The notes beneath the pieces are model-generated. The model was not told where the DNA came from. It ran no database searches and saw nothing but the letters and a program-made list of their open reading frames with translations. A program made the position numbers and the translations under genes. A stretch of 64,000 bases of DNA, taken from contig NZ_FNRQ01000002.1 of NCBI RefSeq assembly GCF_900107685.1, positions 558,001 through 622,000 of the forward strand, given 5' to 3'. This stretch comes from Paraburkholderia sartisoli. Lineage in GTDB: Bacteria; Pseudomonadota; Gammaproteobacteria; Burkholderiales; Burkholderiaceae. The stretch's first letter is position 1. Each line of letters begins with the position of its first letter. Below, one piece after another: positions 42,032-51,204 of the stretch.

Positions 42032-43024
42032 ATGGACGAAACCACTGCTTCCCTCGATATCTGGCTCGTTCGCGTGCTGCGTACGCTGCTCGTCGAGCGC
42101 AGCGTCACGCAGACCGCGCTGCGCCTGAACCAGACCCAGCCGGCGATCAGCACCGCGCTGCGCAAGCTGCGCGAAACGCTGAACGACCCGATCCTCGTGC
42201 GCGGCAAGTCCGGCATGGTGCCGACCGAATACGGCGAGTCGCTGCTGGCTTCGGCGCAGTGTGTGCTGCGCGAGGTCGACTTTGTCGCGACGCCGCACGG
42301 CGACTTCGATCCCGCGCGCTCACGCCGCACGTTTCGCGTCGCGGCGCCCGATTACCTGAACGATTTCTTCATGCCGACCGTCATCGCGCAGTTCCGCGAG
42401 GCGGCGCCGCATGCGCGTCTGGAAATCGACTCGCTGTATCCGACGCTCGATCACACCGCCGCGCTCGACGCGGGCGAACTCGATCTCGTGATCGGCAACT
42501 GGGCGAAGCCGGATGCGCGCTTCGAGAAAAGCGACCTCTTTTCCGACACCGTCGTGTGCATGATGCGCGCGGATCATCCGCTCGCGAACGCGCCGCTTAC
42601 GCGCGACGCCTATCTGGAAGCCGCGCATCTCGCGCCGACGCCGTACACCGGCGGCAACGCCGGCGCGATCGACGTCGGTCTCGCGAAGGCGGGCGCGCAC
42701 CGGCGCATCGTGGCGACGCTGCCCTACTTCGGCCTCGTGCCGCAGGTGCTGCTGCAATCGGACCTGATTTTCACGACGACGCGCCGCTTCGCGATGCACT
42801 ACGCGCACATGCTGCCGCTCGCGGTCGTCGAGGCGCCGATTCCGTTTCCGAGGATCAAGTGCTATCAGATGTGGCATCCGCAGCCGGACCGGCCGAGCGA
42901 CATCGGCTGGCTGCGCGGCTTGATGGCACAGGTGTCGGATGCGCTGGTCGCGCGTGGCGCGGGACGGGGGAAGAAGGTGATACGGCAGCACAATGCTAAC
43001 AATAATTGCAATATAGCCAAATAA
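42032..43024 (+). CDS. LysR-type transcriptional regulator
   Basis: A 330-residue LysR-type regulator. The winged helix is at residues 8-65 (LDIWLVRVLRTLLVERSVTQ, TQPAISTALRKLRETLNDP). The effector domain is at about 95-305 (FRVAAPDYLNDFFMPTVIAQ, AGELDLVIGNWAKPDARFE). It resembles the NodD/aromatic-responsive group. The last 15-20 residues (GKKVIRQHNANNNCNIAK) are unlike the family and are encoded by sequence that is also the promoter of the toxin-antitoxin genes, so the native end may have been replaced. The inducer is unknown. Confidence 0.88.
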   Translation: MDETTASLDIWLVRVLRTLLVERSVTQTALRLNQTQPAISTALRKLRETLNDPILVRGKSGMVPTEYGESLLASAQCVLREVDFVATPHGDFDPARSRRTFRVAAPDYLNDFFMPTVIAQFREAAPHARLEIDSLYPTLDHTAALDAGELDLVIGNWAKPDARFEKSDLFSDTVVCMMRADHPLANAPLTRDAYLEAAHLAPTPYTGGNAGAIDVGLAKAGAHRRIVATLPYFGLVPQVLLQSDLIFTTTRRFAMHYAHMLPLAVVEAPIPFPRIKCYQMWHPQPDRPSDIGWLRGLMAQVSDALVARGAGRGKKVIRQHNANNNCNIAK

Positions 43025-43041
43025 AAGCTAACATTGTTTGC

Positions 43042-43299
43042 ATGTATCAGATCGAATTCACGCGGCAGGCAGCACAGGCGTTAAGAACCATGCCGCGCAA
43101 CATCGCCGCAACCCTACGCACGAAGATCGATGCGCTGTCAGTCGATCCTTATGCGCCGAACGCCAATGCGAAGAAATTGCAGGGACGCGAGGGTTACCGG
43201 TTGAGAGTGGGCGACTGGCGAGTTCTGTACCAGCTGGAAGACGATCGTTTAATCGTCCTGGTATTAGCCATCAAACCGCGCGGGAGCGCTTATCAATGA
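43042..43299 (+). CDS. RelE/ParE-family toxin
   Basis: An 85-residue mRNA-interferase-type toxin: YQIEFTRQAAQALRTMPRNI, ALSVDPYAPNANAKKLQGRE, then YRLRVGDWRVLYQLEDDRLI and a final basic IKPRGSAYQ. The core R-x-G-x-W-R and the Tyr/Arg positions match the RelE superfamily. It inhibits translation by cutting mRNA at the ribosome, or targets gyrase if ParE-like. The gene order toxin-antitoxin, with ATGA overlap at 43296, is the HigBA/RelBE-reversed order. The start at 43042 is 17 bp after the LysR stop. Confidence 0.88.
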   Translation: MYQIEFTRQAAQALRTMPRNIAATLRTKIDALSVDPYAPNANAKKLQGREGYRLRVGDWRVLYQLEDDRLIVLVLAIKPRGSAYQ

Positions 43300-43682
43300 A
43301 ACACATTCAATTCATCGAACAGAACGGACACGCTGCGTTCGCCGTTGTCCCTATCGATATCTGGAATCGCGTCAGCAAACTGGTGGAAGACGCGGAGGAC
43401 ATTGCCGCGTTTGACGAAGCCGTGCAAGACGCTGATGACTTTCGCATTCCTGCTGCCGTGCTTGATGCGGAGCTTGCTGGAGATCATCCCGTGAAGGCGT
43501 GGCGCATGTATCGCCGTCTGACCATTGACGCGCTGGCGGAAGCGGCGGGTGTGAGCAAACCCTATGTGAGCCAGATCGAAAACGGGAAACGCAAGGGCGG
43601 TAGCGATGTCTTTGAACGACTGGCGACGGCCCTTGACGTACCGGTTGACGCGCTGATCGACGGGGATGAAGCGAAGTCGTAG
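43296..43682 (+). CDS. HigA-like antitoxin (XRE helix-turn-helix)
   Basis: A 128-residue antitoxin. Residues about 1-60 are an acidic N-terminal part (WNRVSKLVEDAEDIAAFDEA) likely to wrap the toxin. Residues 65-125 are an XRE helix-turn-helix: TIDALAEAAGVSKPYVSQIE, GGSDVFERLATALDVPVDAL. It is coupled to the toxin by the ATGA overlap and should neutralise it and repress the shared promoter. Direct GCTAACA repeats (42995-43001 and 43027-43033) inside an ACAATG/CATTGT inverted pair lie there and are its likely operator. Confidence 0.88.
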   Translation: MKHIQFIEQNGHAAFAVVPIDIWNRVSKLVEDAEDIAAFDEAVQDADDFRIPAAVLDAELAGDHPVKAWRMYRRLTIDALAEAAGVSKPYVSQIENGKRKGGSDVFERLATALDVPVDALIDGDEAKS

Positions 43683-43778
43683 TTTTGAATGCGTCTTCAC
43701 CGGGATCACGATCGACATATCCGGGGAGCGGGTCGCCCCGTTCACGTCGCCGGTCAGTGACGGCGCGCAGCAGAGGAC

Positions 43779-44372
43779 TCAGGCCCGCACCGGTTCAGAC
43801 GCTTCAGAAACGCAAAAGGCGACGGCCGCTTCCTGCGTACGCACCTTGAACAGCTCCGCCGCCACCGCGATCGCAATCGAGGGCGGCGCCTTGTCGACGA
43901 TGCCCGGCACGCCGATCGGGCAGGTCATCTCGCTGAGCCGTTCCAGGCCGACGCCACGCTCGATCAGGCGGCGCTCGAACTTCACGCGCTTCGTCTTCGA
44001 TCCGATCATCCCGAAGTACGCGAAATCGCGCCTTCGCATGATGCGCGCCGCCAGCGAAAAATCCAGCGCGTGGTTGTGCGTCATCACGAGGAAGTACGCG
44101 CCGGCAGGCGCGTGATCGACGATCGCCTCGGGCGTGTCGGTCGCTTCGACCTGCACGTTGGCCGGCACTTCGTCGGGGAAAAGCTCGTCGCGCTCGTCGA
44201 CCCACTGCACGACGCACGGCAGGTTGCCCAGCAGCGAAACCAGCGCATGACCGACGTGGCCCGCGCCGAACAGCACGATGTGCATCGGCGGCAGCGCTGG
44301 CCTCGATGCCGCAGCGGCACGGCGCCGGCCAGACTGAAGCGGAACCCCGGGATTCGTCGCGAGCATGTGCAT
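43779..44372 (-). CDS. xdhC: XdhC-like molybdenum cofactor insertion factor lacking the N-terminal domain
   Basis: A 197-residue protein that is only the C-terminal Rossmann-type part of XdhC: MHIVLFGAGHVGHALVSLLG, VQWVDERDELFPDEVP, FLVMTHNHALDFSLAARIMR, AYFGMIGSKTKRVKFERRL and PIGVPGIVDKAPPSIAIAVA. Complete XdhC proteins have about 300-340 residues, with an N-terminal XdhC/CoxI domain containing a conserved Cys region used for sulfuration of the cofactor; that part is missing. The start ATG 44372 has GGGAGTC upstream and lies 10 bp after the xdhB stop, so the operon is intact. It may be a naturally short form or the result of a deletion. Confidence 0.82.
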   Translation of the reverse strand: MHMLATNPGVPLQSGRRRAAAASRPALPPMHIVLFGAGHVGHALVSLLGNLPCVVQWVDERDELFPDEVPANVQVEATDTPEAIVDHAPAGAYFLVMTHNHALDFSLAARIMRRRDFAYFGMIGSKTKRVKFERRLIERGVGLERLSEMTCPIGVPGIVDKAPPSIAIAVAAELFKVRTQEAAVAFCVSEASEPVRA

Positions 44373-44382
44373 GACTCCCGTT

Positions 44383-46764
44383 CTAGCCGCGCCGGTCCGT
44401 GCTCACCGCACGGACAGCGCGCACTGCGTTGATGGCCTTGAGAATCTCCTCGCTCGTCGCGGGCGCGTTGAGCGGCGGATTGACCTTGTAGTCGCCGACG
44501 CTCGCCACCGCGTCGCGGATCGCGAAGAACACCGAGAACGGCAGCAGCAGCGGCGGCTCGCCGACCGCCTTCGAGCGATGGATGCTGTCCTCCGCGTTGC
44601 GGTTTTTGAACAGGTTGACGCGGAAATCCGGCGGCGTGTCGTTCACGGTCGGGATCTTGTACGTGGAAGGCGCATGCGTCATCAGCTTGCCGCCTGCGTT
44701 CCACCACAACTCCTCGGTGGTGAGCCAGCCCATGCCCTGGATAAAACCACCTTCGACCTGCCCGACGTCGAGCGCTGGATTGAGCGACGCGCCCACGTCG
44801 TGCAGCGCGTCGGCGCGCAGCACGCGCATTTCGCCCGTCAACGTGTCGATCACGACTTCCGACACCGCCGCGCCGTACGAGTAGTAGTAGAACGGCCGGC
44901 CCTGCAGCGTCGCCTGATCCCAGTAGAGCTTCGGCGTCGCGTAAAAACCGTCGGACCACAACTGCACGCGGGCCACATACGCCTTCGAGATCACTTCCTC
45001 GAACGGCACGACCGTCCCGCCGACGAGTACGCTGTCGTTCGCGAACCGCACGTTCGCGGCGCTCACTTCGCCCGCGCCGAACTTCTGCGCGGCGAACGTG
45101 GCGAGGCGCTCGCGCAGCTGGCGCGCGGCGTCCTGCGCGGCCTTGCCGTTCAGGTCGGAACCGGTGGAAGCCGCCGTCGCCGATGTGTTCGCCACCTTGC
45201 TCGTGTCGGTCGCGGTCACGCGCACGCGTTCGAACGGAATGCCGAGTTCGTGCGCGACGACCTGCGCGACCTTCGTGTTGAGGCCCTGACCCATCTCCGT
45301 GCCGCCGTGGTTCACGAGCACCGAACCGTCGGTATAGATGTGGACGAGCGCGCCGGCCTGGTTGAAGTGCGTCACGTTGAACGCGATGCCGAATTTCACC
45401 GGCGTGAGCGCAAGCCCCTTCTTCAGGATCGTGTTGTTCGCGTTGAATGCGCGGATCGATTCGCGGCGCGCGCGATAGTCGCTCGTCGCCTCGAGTTCGT
45501 CGATGAGTTCGTGGATGACGTTGTCTTCGACGGTCTGGCCGTACGGCGTCAGGTTGCGTTCGGTCTTGCCGTACAGGTTGCGGCGGCGCACGTCGAGCGA
45601 ATCGAGGCCCGTCGAGCGCGCGACGTTGTCCATGATGTACTCGATCGCGAACGCGCCTTGCGGGCCGCCAAAACCGCGGAACGCCGTGTTCGACTGCGTG
45701 TTCGTCTTGCCGCACTGCCCGGCGATCGAAACGTCCGGCAGCCAGTACGCGTTGTCGAAGTGGCAGACGGCGCGCGTCATCACCGGACCGGACAGGTCGG
45801 CGGAGAAACCGCAGCGCGAAGTCATGTCGACCGAGACGCCATCGATCACGCCCGCGTCGTCGTAGCCCACCTCGTACGTGTAGTGAAAGTCGTGGCGCTT
45901 GCCGGTGACCATCATGTCGTCGTCGCGGTCCGGGCGCAGTTTCACCGGGCACAGCAGCTTCCACGCGGCGAGCGCCGCGCAGCACGCGAACAGGCCCGAC
46001 TGCGATTCCTTCCCGCCGAAGCCGCCACCCATCCGCCGGCATTCGATCAGCACGTTGTGCGAATGCACGCCGAGCACATGCGCGACCAGATGCTGCATTT
46101 CGCTCGGATGCTGCGTCGAGCACCAGACGTGCATGCCGTCGTCGTCCTTCGGCACCGCGTACGAGATCTGGCCTTCCAGATAGAACTGTTCCTGGCCGCC
46201 GAGCGTCATCTCGCCCGCCTCGCGATGCGACGCGCGCGCGATCTTGCCGCCGGCGTCGCCGCGCGCGAGCTTCATCGGCGGCAGCACGTACGACTGCGCG
46301 GCGCGCGCCTGCTGCGCCGTCAGCACCGCGGGCAGCTCCTCGTAGACGACCTGCGCGCGACGCGCCGCGAGCCGCGCCGTTTCGTGCGACGTGGCGACGA
46401 CGATGAACATCGGCTGGCCGACGTACTGCACGACGCCATCCGCGAGCACCGGATCGTCGTGGATGATCGGGCCGCAGTCGTTCGTGCCGGGAATGTCGTC
46501 GGCGGTGAACACCGCGACGACGCCGGGCGTCGCGCGCACGGCGTCGAACGACATCGACACGATCTTCGCATGCGCCTTCGCCGACAGGCCGAGCGCCGCG
46601 TGCAGCGTGCCGGCGACGACCGGAATGTCGTCGGTGTAGGTGGCGCGGCCGCTCACGTGCAGATGCGCGGATTCGTGCGGGCGCGACACATGGACCTGCG
46701 TGAAATCGGCGAGATCCTCGCGCGCCTGGGCGTCCTTCAGGAACGGTTCAGCCTGCTGGTTCAT
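44383..46764 (-). CDS. xdhB: Xanthine dehydrogenase, molybdopterin-binding subunit
   Basis: A 793-residue large subunit. The N-terminal domain has SAHLHVSGRATYTDDIPVV; the molybdenum-binding domain has MGGGFGGKESQSGLFACCAA, RGFGGPQGAFAIEYIMDNVA, and GGTEMGQGLNTKVAQVVAHE with the catalytic Glu near the end (AVGEPPLLLPF). It hydroxylates hypoxanthine and xanthine to urate with xdhA in the cytosol. GGAGAACATTCAA precedes ATG 46764, 25 bp after xdhA. The length matches the family. Confidence 0.96.
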   Translation of the reverse strand: MNQQAEPFLKDAQAREDLADFTQVHVSRPHESAHLHVSGRATYTDDIPVVAGTLHAALGLSAKAHAKIVSMSFDAVRATPGVVAVFTADDIPGTNDCGPIIHDDPVLADGVVQYVGQPMFIVVATSHETARLAARRAQVVYEELPAVLTAQQARAAQSYVLPPMKLARGDAGGKIARASHREAGEMTLGGQEQFYLEGQISYAVPKDDDGMHVWCSTQHPSEMQHLVAHVLGVHSHNVLIECRRMGGGFGGKESQSGLFACCAALAAWKLLCPVKLRPDRDDDMMVTGKRHDFHYTYEVGYDDAGVIDGVSVDMTSRCGFSADLSGPVMTRAVCHFDNAYWLPDVSIAGQCGKTNTQSNTAFRGFGGPQGAFAIEYIMDNVARSTGLDSLDVRRRNLYGKTERNLTPYGQTVEDNVIHELIDELEATSDYRARRESIRAFNANNTILKKGLALTPVKFGIAFNVTHFNQAGALVHIYTDGSVLVNHGGTEMGQGLNTKVAQVVAHELGIPFERVRVTATDTSKVANTSATAASTGSDLNGKAAQDAARQLRERLATFAAQKFGAGEVSAANVRFANDSVLVGGTVVPFEEVISKAYVARVQLWSDGFYATPKLYWDQATLQGRPFYYYSYGAAVSEVVIDTLTGEMRVLRADALHDVGASLNPALDVGQVEGGFIQGMGWLTTEELWWNAGGKLMTHAPSTYKIPTVNDTPPDFRVNLFKNRNAEDSIHRSKAVGEPPLLLPFSVFFAIRDAVASVGDYKVNPPLNAPATSEEILKAINAVRAVRAVSTDRRG

Positions 46765-46789
46765 TTGAATGTTCTCCGTATCCTGTTCG

Positions 46790-48301
46790 TTACGCGCCCG
46801 CGGCTTCGACCGCGCGGACGTCGAGCGCTTCCTTCGGCAGCGGATCGTGCGGACGCGTCTCCAGCCAGAAGCGGTACAGCGTGTTCTTCGCCGTTTCGAG
46901 ACGGTATGCGTCGGTGGCCCGCATGTCCGAGAGCGGCGCGTAGTCGTTGCCAAGCGCGAGCATCGCGGCCTGCGCGGTCGCTTCGTGCCAGACGGCGTCG
47001 TTCAGCACGGCTTCGGCGTGCGTCGCGCGCTTCGGCGTCGCGGCCATGCCGCCGAACGCAATGCGCGGCTCGCGCACCGTCTCGCCATCGGCGATGAACG
47101 AGAACGCCGCGCACACGGCGGAAATATCGGAGTCGAAGCGCTTGGAAATCTTGTATGTGCGGAACTGCAGGTTCGCGCGGCGGCCGGTGCGCGTCGGCAC
47201 CTTCAGGCCAACGACGAACTCGTGCTCCGCCATGTCCTTCTTCTGATACGCGAGGTACAGGTCTTCGAGCGGCAGTTCGCGCTCGACTTCATTGCCGCGC
47301 AGCACGACGCGCGCGCCGAGCGCGATCAGGCCCGGCATCGAATCGCCGATCGGCGAGCCGTTCGCGATGTTGCCGCCGAGCGTGCCCGCGTTGCGGATCG
47401 GCAGCGACGCGAAGCGCTTCCACATTTCCGTCAGCTCCGGATAGTGCTTCGCGAGTTCGGCATACGCGCGCTCGACCGTCACGCCCGCGCCGATTCCAAT
47501 CCAGTCGGCGGAGGTTTCGATGTGCTGGAGCGCCTCGATCTGCCCGACGTAGACGATATCGCCCAGGTCGCGCATCTGCTTCGTGACCCACAGGCCGATA
47601 TCGGTGCTGCCCGCGAGAATGCGCGTCGCCGGTTGCGCGGCCTTGATCCGCGCGAGCGCCTCGATAGTGCGCGGCGCGTCGAACTGCTGGCCGGCGTACT
47701 CATAGTGGAAGGTGTCGGTGCGCTGGAGCGTGGCCAGCGTGCGCGCGAGCGTCGCGATATCGAGCGGCGCTTTCGGCGGCGGCGCATCGAACATGCGCAC
47801 GGCCGCGTCGACGATCGGACGATAGCCCGTGCAGCGGCACAGGTTGCCCGTCAGCGCGTTGCTGATATCCGTGCGCGACGGCACGGTTTTGTTCGCGCAG
47901 GCATGCTCGTGACCGTGCTTTTCGTACAGCGACCACATCGACATCACGAAGCCCGGCGTGCAGAACCCGCACTGCGAGCCGTGACAGTCGACCATCGCCT
48001 GCTGCACCGGATGCAGCGAGCCGTCCGGCTGGCGCAGATCCTCGACGGTGAAGAGCGCCCGGCCGTCGAGCGTCGGCAGGAACTGGATGCATGCGTTGAC
48101 CGACTTGAAGTTGATGCCGCCCGCTTCGTCACGCTCGCCGATCACGACCGTACACGCACCGCAGTCGCCTTCGGCGCAGCCTTCCTTCGTGCCCGTGCAG
48201 TGCGCGTCTTCGCGCAGGTATTGCAGGACGGTGCGGGTGACGGGCGCGTCGCTGACTTCGCGAATCGCGTTGCGGTGATAAAAGCGGATCGGCTGGCTCA
48301 T
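46790..48301 (-). CDS. xdhA: Xanthine dehydrogenase small subunit (FAD and iron-sulfur)
   Basis: A 503-residue subunit. The N-terminal [2Fe-2S] domain has CTGTKEGCAEGDCGACTVV, and the second cluster CGFCTPG with LCRCTGYRPI (residues about 40-160). The FAD domain follows with ILAGSTDIGLWVTKQMRD and IRNAGTLGGNIANGSPIGDS (about 220-340). It passes electrons from the molybdenum site to NAD. ATG 48301 follows GGGAAGAGAC. It is the first gene of xdhABC. Upstream, the 386-bp gap to the divergent MFS gene is AT-rich. Confidence 0.96.
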   Translation of the reverse strand: MSQPIRFYHRNAIREVSDAPVTRTVLQYLREDAHCTGTKEGCAEGDCGACTVVIGERDEAGGINFKSVNACIQFLPTLDGRALFTVEDLRQPDGSLHPVQQAMVDCHGSQCGFCTPGFVMSMWSLYEKHGHEHACANKTVPSRTDISNALTGNLCRCTGYRPIVDAAVRMFDAPPPKAPLDIATLARTLATLQRTDTFHYEYAGQQFDAPRTIEALARIKAAQPATRILAGSTDIGLWVTKQMRDLGDIVYVGQIEALQHIETSADWIGIGAGVTVERAYAELAKHYPELTEMWKRFASLPIRNAGTLGGNIANGSPIGDSMPGLIALGARVVLRGNEVERELPLEDLYLAYQKKDMAEHEFVVGLKVPTRTGRRANLQFRTYKISKRFDSDISAVCAAFSFIADGETVREPRIAFGGMAATPKRATHAEAVLNDAVWHEATAQAAMLALGNDYAPLSDMRATDAYRLETAKNTLYRFWLETRPHDPLPKEALDVRAVEAAGA

Positions 48302-48687
48302 GTCTCTTCCCTGTTTCTCTGCGTCCGTGGGGACGGTCATGCAGTTGATGTCTCGAAAACTAACACCATCAATATTCACAACCCATAGCGGCGATCGCAT
48401 GCGGGGCATATCGTTGCGATGATAAATCGCTCAGGGATTTACCTCATGGGCTTATATTGAACTGTCCGTTATGGCATGTTTCTACGTTTTATATGGTTTT
48501 ATGTCATACACAATTGAAGAGCATGAAGACGCGTAGCCTGGAATTTCGATAAAACCGGTTACCTGATCTGGCCTTTTTCCATTTGGCACCGTTTTCCGGC
48601 GACGGAAAATATTAAGCAAATTCTGCAGAACGTCCCATTCCATGGGAAAATCACGACCTTCTGCCGTTTTCAAGTCTCGTTTTCCCC
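48302..48687. other. Divergent promoter region of xdhA and an MFS gene
   Basis: 386 bp, noticeably richer in A and T than the genes around it, particularly 48420-48620. It carries both promoters. I found no convincing palindrome or coding frame. Confidence 0.5.
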
Positions 48688-49899
48688 ATGTCCGTCGACT
48701 CTGCCTCATCCCGCAGCGAATTTGCGACCACGCTCCAGATCATTCCGGTCGTCTTTTTTACGTTTCTTTGCTATCTGACGATCGGCATCCCGCTTGCCGT
48801 GCTGCCGGGTTACGTCCACGACAACCTCGGTTACAGCGCGATCCTCGCGGGTCTGGCAATCAGCGTGCAGTATTTCGCGACGCTCGCCTCGCGCCCCATC
48901 GCTGGCCGCTCGGCCGATACGCTTGGGCCGAAGAAAACCGTCACCATCGGCCTGATCGGCTGCGGCGCGAGCGGCGTGCTGCTGCTCGCGGCCGTGCTGT
49001 GCGTCCACTGGCCGGCGCTCAGCCTCGGTTTGCTCGTGATCAGCCGCCTCGTGCTGGGTTTCGGCGAAAGCCTGTGCGGCACGGGCGCGATTCTGTGGGG
49101 CATCGGGCGTATCGGCATCGCGCACAACGCGCGTGTGATTTCGTGGAACGGCATTGCGACGTACGGCGCGCTCGCGATCGGCGCGCCGCTCGGCGTGGCG
49201 ATCGTGCATACGGTCGGATTCGAGGCGCTCGGTTTTGTCGTGATCGCGCTGGCAGCACTTGGCTTCTATCTGGCCCGGCCGATCGCGCCGGTGCCCGTCG
49301 TGCATGGCGAACGCATGTCGTACCGCAGCGTGTTCACGCGCGTGCTGCCGCACGGCATTGGGCTCGCACTCGGGTCGGCCGGTTTTGGTTCGATCGCCAC
49401 CTTCATCACGCTCTTTTACGCGGCGCGCCACTGGCCGAACGCCGCGCTTTCGCTGACCGTGTTCGGCACGCTGTTCGTCGGCTCGCGTCTGCTGTTTGCG
49501 AACACGATCCGCACGTATGGCGGTTTTCGCGTGGCGATTGCATCGTTCGCGTTCGAGTGCGTCGGGCTGCTGATGCTGTGGCTCGCGCCCGAGCCGCATT
49601 TCGCGCTGGCGGGGGCCGCGCTCACCGGCTTCGGCTTCGCGCTTGTGTTTCCCGCGCTGGGCGTCGAGGCGGTCGCACTCGTGCCGCCGGCGAGCCGCGG
49701 CGCGGCGCTTTCCGCGTATTCGGTGTTTCTGGATCTGTCGCTGGGGATTACCGGGCCGCTCGCGGGCTATATCGCGGGGGAGTTCGGGTATGCATCGGTG
49801 TTTCTGTTTGCCGCGATTGCCTCGGCCGCGGCGGTCGTGCTTTCGATGATGCTGTATCTGCGACACACGCGTGTATCGAGGGCGCCGGCCGCGCTGTGA
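48688..49899 (+). CDS. MFS transporter (YfcJ/YhhS-like)
   Basis: A 403-residue membrane protein with 12 predicted helices. The MFS loop-2 motif appears as [18 protein letters not shown] near residue 68-85, and [17 protein letters not shown] near residue 117-133. It resembles the sugar/arabinose-type YfcJ/YhhS exporters. The substrate is not visible. It lies between xdhA, divergent, and the aminotransferase gene, convergent; transport of a purine or ureide is conceivable but unsupported. A classical bidirectional terminator follows. Confidence 0.88.
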   Translation: MSVDSASSRSEFATTLQIIPVVFFTFLCYLTIGIPLAVLPGYVHDNLGYSAILAGLAISVQYFATLASRPIAGRSADTLGPKKTVTIGLIGCGASGVLLLAAVLCVHWPALSLGLLVISRLVLGFGESLCGTGAILWGIGRIGIAHNARVISWNGIATYGALAIGAPLGVAIVHTVGFEALGFVVIALAALGFYLARPIAPVPVVHGERMSYRSVFTRVLPHGIGLALGSAGFGSIATFITLFYAARHWPNAALSLTVFGTLFVGSRLLFANTIRTYGGFRVAIASFAFECVGLLMLWLAPEPHFALAGAALTGFGFALVFPALGVEAVALVPPASRGAALSAYSVFLDLSLGITGPLAGYIAGEFGYASVFLFAAIASAAAVVLSMMLYLRHTRVSRAPAAL

Positions 49900-49940
49900 A
49901 TCCGCCGTGAATCTTCAGGCGTTGCAGTCGAGCGCCTGAC

Positions 49941-49979
49941 AAAAAAGCCCGTGCTGATTATTTCAGCACGGGCTTTTTT
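49941..49979. terminator. Bidirectional rho-independent terminator
   Basis: AAAAAAGCCCGTGCTGA (49941-49957) pairs with TCAGCACGGGCTTTTTT (49963-49979): an 11-bp GC-rich stem (GCCCGTGCTGA/TCAGCACGGGC) with A- and T-runs on both sides. It serves both the MFS gene and the convergent aminotransferase gene, whose stop is 5 bp away. Confidence 0.92.
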
Positions 49980-49983
49980 GCAT

Positions 49984-51204
49984 TTACGCGGCGCGGGCGG
50001 CGCTGCGCGATCCGTTCGACAGCGACTTTTCCAGCGCGGCGACGCCGGCTGGCAGATCGATTGCGACACCGAGATCGACCATCGTGCGACCCAGCGCGTG
50101 CAGCGTGCGGAACAGATTATGTTCGCGGCACTGCTCGCCCATCTGTCCGATACGCACGATCGGCAGGCCGAACGAGCCCGAGATTTCGACCTGATGCTGG
50201 CGCGAGATGTGACCGCAGATATCGCCGGGACTCAGGCCTTTCGGCACCTCGATGCCCACCACCGAATTCAGGCGGCATGCCGGCGGCGCATAGAGCTTGA
50301 GGCCCATGGACGCGACACCTTCCTGCAGCGCGACCGAGCATTTCAGGTGACGGGCGAAGCGCTTTTCGAGCGTTTCCGCGCAGACGAGCCGGAGCGCCTC
50401 GTGCAGCGCGAGCACGCCCGAGACCGGGGCCGTGTAGTGATACCCCGCGTTATGCCAGAAGTTTTCCGCGAGCGACGCATCGAGACACCAGTGCGCGTTC
50501 GATTGCGTCCGCGCTTTGACGCGGGCCCATGCTGCATCCGAGAACGCGATCAGCGACACGCCGGGGATCGACGAAAGGCCTTTCTGACCACCGGTGATGA
50601 CGGCGTCGATGCCCCACGCGTCCATTTCGAGCGGCATGGTGCTGAGCGTACAGACCGCATCGACGATGACGAGTGCGCCAGCGGCTTTCGCGAGCGCGGC
50701 GATGTCCTTCAGGTGATGATTCCAGACCGTGTTGGACGTTTCGCCCTGCACGACCGTGACGATTTCGGGGCGCTCACGGCGAATGGCATCCGCGATCTGT
50801 TCGAGGCTGGCGACTTCGCCGTCGGGGACATCGAGCGTGGACACGTGGGCGCCGACACGGCGTCCCATTTCCGCCATCCGTTCGCTGAAGAAGCCGTTCT
50901 TGATGGCGAGCACGCGGGTGCCGTTCCACGCGAGATTGGAGATGGCCATTTCCATGGCCGCCGATCCCGGACCCGCGACGCCGAGCACCCACTTCGAGTC
51001 CGTCTGGAAGACATAACGGGCCATGGTCTTGACCTGGCCGATGACCTTGACCATCGTGGCGCCGAGATGGTTGATGACGATCGTATTCGCCTTGGCGACG
51101 GCGGCCGGAATCGGCACCGGGCCGGCGCCCATCATCAGGAGAGGTTCTTCGGGAAGGATTGCGTCGAGGGACTCGACAGTGGGGCAAGGGATGAGGGTCG
51201 ACAT
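49984..51204 (-). CDS. Alanine/ureidoglycine--glyoxylate aminotransferase-like
   Basis: A 406-residue PLP enzyme of the class V AGXT family: LMMGAGPVPIPAAVAKANTI at the start, VLGVAGPGSAAMEMAISNLA near residue 72-92, IVDAVCTLSTMPLEMD with the PLP Asp, and the Schiff-base Lys in AVITGGQKGLSSIPGV (about residue 205-215). The family includes serine-pyruvate, alanine-glyoxylate and (S)-ureidoglycine-glyoxylate aminotransferases (PucG). Beside xdhABC the last is attractive, because ureidoglycine comes from urate breakdown. The assignment is by context. It is convergent with the MFS gene. Confidence 0.88.
   Translation of the reverse strand: MSTLIPCPTVESLDAILPEEPLLMMGAGPVPIPAAVAKANTIVINHLGATMVKVIGQVKTMARYVFQTDSKWVLGVAGPGSAAMEMAISNLAWNGTRVLAIKNGFFSERMAEMGRRVGAHVSTLDVPDGEVASLEQIADAIRRERPEIVTVVQGETSNTVWNHHLKDIAALAKAAGALVIVDAVCTLSTMPLEMDAWGIDAVITGGQKGLSSIPGVSLIAFSDAAWARVKARTQSNAHWCLDASLAENFWHNAGYHYTAPVSGVLALHEALRLVCAETLEKRFARHLKCSVALQEGVASMGLKLYAPPACRLNSVVGIEVPKGLSPGDICGHISRQHQVEISGSFGLPIVRIGQMGEQCREHNLFRTLHALGRTMVDLGVAIDLPAGVAALEKSLSNGSRSAARAA

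Noticed and set aside
44365..47097. 910-residue open frame on the plus strand
   Set aside because: Antisense to xdhB and xdhA, with Arg/His/Val-rich low-information composition; it is a shadow of the GC-rich codon pattern.
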